This document shows positions 60,991 to 64,000 of a stretch of DNA of 64,000 bases, piece by piece. A program made the translations under genes and the position numbers. The stretch comes from Pedobacter arcticus A12 (lineage in GTDB: Bacteria; Bacteroidota; Bacteroidia; Sphingobacteriales; Sphingobacteriaceae). Every line of letters begins with the position of its first letter. Position 1 is the first letter of the stretch. The stretch is from assembly GCF_000302595.1 (NCBI RefSeq), contig NZ_JH947127.1, positions 372,001 through 436,000 on the forward strand, in the 5' to 3' direction. Below the pieces are notes generated by a model. It was not told where the DNA came from and did not search any database. It was given only the letters and a program-made list of their open reading frames with translations.

Positions 60991-63831
60991 ATGATTCACA
61001 TTATATCAAACAAACTAATAATAATCAGCGTATTAACGACTATATTCTTAACAACAACTTCACTTAATGGTTTTTCGCAGTTTATTGATGGCGGACAAAA
61101 CCCGCCTAGTGTAAAATTTAAGCAAATCAATACACCCAATTTCCAAATCATCTACCCTACCCTATTTGAAAGCGAAGCGCAACGGATGGCAAATACTTTA
61201 GAGATACTAGTTAAGCAGGTGAGCAAAACATTAGGCCATCAGCCTAAGCCAATTTCCATCATCTTCCAAAACCAAGGGGTGGTCTCAAATGGCTTTGTTA
61301 CTATGGCACCACGACACTCAGAATTCTACACTATGCCTGGTCAGGAGTTTGACGCTCAAGACTGGCTAAACAGTTTGGCTGTTCACGAACTTAGGCATGT
61401 GGTACAGTTTGACAAAATAGGTCCAAACCTTGGCGCACCACTTTTTGAAGAATTAAAATTGGCACTTTTCGGAATCAATTTACCAGCTTGGTTTTTTGAG
61501 GGAGACGCCGTTGGAATTGAAACTGCTTTGACACCTGCCGGCCGAGGAAGACAGCCTGCTTTTGAAATGGTTTTACGAACCAATGAACTTTCGGAAAAAA
61601 AATACAGCTACTCCAAAAATCATTTAGGATCTTACAGAAATTTAACACCGGGTTATTATCCCCTCGGATATTTTATGACAACAAAAATCAGAAGAGATAA
61701 CGGTGCTTTAATTTTCGACCAAATTTTAGAGCGTATCAAAAATTTCCCGATCCGCCCTTACAACTTTAGTTCCTCCTTAAAAAAATTCTCAGGCATCCAC
61801 ACCCAAAAATTATACAAAAACACGATGACGGAAATGGACAGTCTCTGGAAAAATCAATCTAATAAATTAAGCATCGAGAATTACGAACCACTGAACAAAA
61901 TCAGCAACAAAAATCCGAGCTCATATCTACTTCCGTATCTTGCAAAAAACAACCAAATAATTTGTCTAAAAACATCGCTCTCCGAACCTACAAAAATCAT
62001 CAGTATTGATGAGCAAAAAAACGAAAAATTAATCCTAAAAATAGGCGCACAAACGGAACCTAACCTGAGTTATGCAAACGGCGTTATTACATGGGATGAA
62101 TACCGAAGCGATAGCCGTTACGAACAAAGAAATTACAGCGTAATTTGCACCTATAATTTGGCAATTAAACAATACAAACAGCTCAGCAAAAAAAGCAGAT
62201 TATTCTCTCCCAGTTTATCGCCTGATGGCAAAAAAATCATCGCGGTAAATGTGACCAGCGCAAGCATTTTTTCTTTAGTTGAACTTGATGCCGAAACCGG
62301 AAAAACTGTTCGCAATTTCCCTAATCCAAAAAACTACACCTTGCAAACACCAACCTACAGCGTAGATGGAAGCGAAATTGTGGTAACTGGGGTTTCACAA
62401 AACGGAAAAACACTGCTTCGCTATTCAGGCAATCATATCGAAGAATTACTAGATCCTCAGCCACAGCTCATCTCTCGCCCATCATTTTACGGTGATCAAA
62501 TTATTTACAAAGCGCATTATAATGGCATCGAGAATATTTACCAGCTAAATCCCAAAACCAAAGTAATTAACCAATTAACCCATGTCCAATTTGGAGCAAA
62601 TTACCCCACCGTTACAAACCAGAAATTATATTTTAGCACTTACACCGCTCAAGGATACAATCTTACCTCAGCTGATTTAAGTAGTACAGAATCGATTTCC
62701 GATAAATTAGAAGAAAACACCTTCGTAAATTACTTTTCGCCTCTTATAACGCAGGAAAACAAGCCAAATATTTTAGAAGAAACCGATTCGATAAAATATG
62801 TGAGTCAAAAATATCGGGAGTTGGATCACTTATTTTATTTCCACAGCGCAAGGCTAACCGTAACAGAAAGCAATTACAATAATGAGTATGATTTTGGACT
62901 CAGCTTAATTTCCAACAACAAATTAAACACCGCATTTGCATCAGTCGGCTATCTTTACAACAACGCTTTAAACACAAGCGAGTTCAACGCAAACTTTACC
63001 TATCAAAAATTTTATCCCAAAATAGTGCTCGGTTATAAAAACAGAGCCCAACTTGCTTATGCAAAAACAGGCGATGCCCAAAACCCTACCCTCGTTCCGT
63101 TTTACTGGAGAGAAAACCGCACCTCGTTAAGTATAAATGTACCGACTTATAAAAACTGGCTCAACAAAAGCTTCTATACAGATTTTACAGTTGCCACTTC
63201 TTACACCAATCGTTACCAAGAAACACTAAAACCTGCAAATTTCTATAGTGATATAAAATTTCCGATGAGCTATACTTTTACCACCGGAATAAACACCAGA
63301 AAAGCCGCCAGAGATTTAGCACCAAAATGGGGTCAAAACATAGAATTCAACTTTGAACATACACCTTTAGATAAAAACCTAAACGGCATTAACTTTAATT
63401 TCAAGTCGGCATTTTATTTTCCTGGTTTTTTACCAAACCATAGCTTTAAAACGAGCATAAACTTTCAAAAAAGTGACGGCATTTACCAATACAGCAACGA
63501 CATCCCCAGGGCAAACGGTTGGGCAAACATGGCTGGAATCGCAGATTTAAAAAACACCTTGCTGTTGAGCTACCGCTTTCCAATTGCATACCCCGACTGG
63601 GAATTGGGTCCAATTGCGTACATTAAAAGAATTAAAGGTGGTGTTTTCACCGATTTTGAAAACATCAATGCCGGAAACGGTTTACGCGGTTACGGAGCTG
63701 GATTAAGTGCAGATATGAACCTACTAAGGTATTACCTACCGATATTCGAAATCGGTAGCAAAATCATAATCCCTAATGAAAGCATCACAAAAAAACCGAT
63801 ATTAGAGTTCAGTTTTACTTTTAATTATTAA
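60991..63831 (+). CDS. Outer-membrane HExxH peptidase-like protein with beta-propeller and barrel domains
   Basis: A 946-residue envelope protein. Signal peptide (ends near GFSQ, residue 30). A gluzincin-like peptidase region at about 45-290 has AVHELRHVVQFDK (HExxH, His132, Glu133, His136) and NLPAWFFEGDAVGIE (WxxEG, Glu170 as likely third zinc ligand). A TolB/WD40-like propeller spans about 310-600 (SPSLSPDGKKIIAVNVTSAS, TPTYSVDGSEIVVTGVSQNG, YPTVTNQKLYFSTYTAQGYN). The C-terminal third has alternating strands and ends ILEFSFTFNY, with the terminal aromatic residue of an outer-membrane barrel. Proteins of this composite type exist in Bacteroidota without known substrate. It stands alone after the A-rich gap and 3 bp before the LapA-like gene. 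Confidence 0.82.
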   Translation: MIHIISNKLIIISVLTTIFLTTTSLNGFSQFIDGGQNPPSVKFKQINTPNFQIIYPTLFESEAQRMANTLEILVKQVSKTLGHQPKPISIIFQNQGVVSNGFVTMAPRHSEFYTMPGQEFDAQDWLNSLAVHELRHVVQFDKIGPNLGAPLFEELKLALFGINLPAWFFEGDAVGIETALTPAGRGRQPAFEMVLRTNELSEKKYSYSKNHLGSYRNLTPGYYPLGYFMTTKIRRDNGALIFDQILERIKNFPIRPYNFSSSLKKFSGIHTQKLYKNTMTEMDSLWKNQSNKLSIENYEPLNKISNKNPSSYLLPYLAKNNQIICLKTSLSEPTKIISIDEQKNEKLILKIGAQTEPNLSYANGVITWDEYRSDSRYEQRNYSVICTYNLAIKQYKQLSKKSRLFSPSLSPDGKKIIAVNVTSASIFSLVELDAETGKTVRNFPNPKNYTLQTPTYSVDGSEIVVTGVSQNGKTLLRYSGNHIEELLDPQPQLISRPSFYGDQIIYKAHYNGIENIYQLNPKTKVINQLTHVQFGANYPTVTNQKLYFSTYTAQGYNLTSADLSSTESISDKLEENTFVNYFSPLITQENKPNILEETDSIKYVSQKYRELDHLFYFHSARLTVTESNYNNEYDFGLSLISNNKLNTAFASVGYLYNNALNTSEFNANFTYQKFYPKIVLGYKNRAQLAYAKTGDAQNPTLVPFYWRENRTSLSINVPTYKNWLNKSFYTDFTVATSYTNRYQETLKPANFYSDIKFPMSYTFTTGINTRKAARDLAPKWGQNIEFNFEHTPLDKNLNGINFNFKSAFYFPGFLPNHSFKTSINFQKSDGIYQYSNDIPRANGWANMAGIADLKNTLLLSYRFPIAYPDWELGPIAYIKRIKGGVFTDFENINAGNGLRGYGAGLSADMNLLRYYLPIFEIGSKIIIPNESITKKPILEFSFTFNY

Positions 63832-63834
63832 CAC

Positions 63835-64000
63835 ATGAGCTTTAAAACCTACTCTATTATATTTCTGTCTGTTGCCATCACTATTATTTTTATGCAGAAT
63901 TTAGACCCCGTTCAGTTTAAAGTTCTGTGGATGGAGTTTACTGTGGCAAAACTGGTAATGATGCTTGTTGTTACTGTATTCGGCTTTATATTAGGTTTAA
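63835..64000 (+). CDS. LapA-like (DUF1049) small membrane protein, cut by the window end
   Basis: The first 55 codons are visible: MSFKTYSIIFLSVAITIIFM, then QNLDPVQFKVLWMEFTVAKL, then a second hydrophobic helix (VMMLVVTVFGFILGL). Two helices around a QN...V.F...W motif fit the LapA/DUF1049 family (lipopolysaccharide assembly protein A-like). The start is an ATG 3 bp after the preceding stop; the end lies outside the window. Confidence 0.7.
   Translation, partial: MSFKTYSIIFLSVAITIIFMQNLDPVQFKVLWMEFTVAKLVMMLVVTVFGFILGL

Overview
The window looks like a chromosomal segment of a Bacteroidota bacterium, most probably a Sphingobacteriaceae member such as Pedobacter. This is inferred from low GC, a type IX secretion (T9SS) type operon, a SusC/SusD pair driven by an ECF sigma/FecR pair, -7 elements of the form TAnnTTTG, few strong Shine-Dalgarno sequences, and the family make-up of the proteins. 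No phage, CRISPR array, rRNA or tRNA gene was seen.

Layout. 0.3-5.9 kb (minus strand): a T9SS-type surface operon with a lectin-like/adhesin protein carrying a gliding-type C-terminal domain, a PorP/SprF membrane protein and an OmpA/TPR protein. 6.3-16.8 kb (plus): an exopolysaccharide cluster (short TolC-like protein, Wzz/BY-kinase-like protein with degenerate ATPase motifs, three glycosyltransferases, a 43-residue membrane protein, a Wzy-like polymerase, and an MBOAT + SGNH acylation pair). 16.9-27.3 kb: housekeeping genes (YigZ, EamA, ribD, prmC, xerD, aroQ), a frameshifted MFS transporter, a GT2, an LpxL-like acyltransferase, WbqC and CorA. A small two-gene insert (DUF6934-like protein plus a 53-residue ORF) sits between prmC and xerD, flanked by 44-bp imperfect direct repeats. 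27.5-34.8 kb: rpsA, a cupin, an NrtR-like regulator divergent from a pfkA / BadF-type kinase-like / gap operon, and purU. 34.8-38.5 kb: decayed DNA, a TonB-receptor pseudogene made by internal deletion, and an intact receptor of the same family. 38.8-41.9 kb: tgt, an LptF/G permease and an EamA transporter.

42.2-59.4 kb holds the most unusual unit: ECF sigma factor, FecR anti-sigma factor, STN-containing SusC, SusD, a BACON/beta-helix lipoprotein, a YdcF domain joined to what looks like a four-bladed hemopexin-like propeller, a phosphodiester glycosidase (NAGPA) lipoprotein, an NHL-propeller protein, a second NAGPA protein with a T9SS sorting domain, an EEP-family phosphodiesterase and a GxDLY/SGNH esterase. 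It has no recognisable ordinary glycoside hydrolase or polysaccharide lyase, but two NAGPA proteins and an EEP enzyme. I infer a utilisation locus for a phosphodiester-linked glycan or glycolipid.

59.4-61.0 kb is an A-rich stretch without convincing genes. It is followed by a large HExxH-peptidase/beta-propeller/barrel protein and the start of a LapA-like membrane protein that runs off the window.
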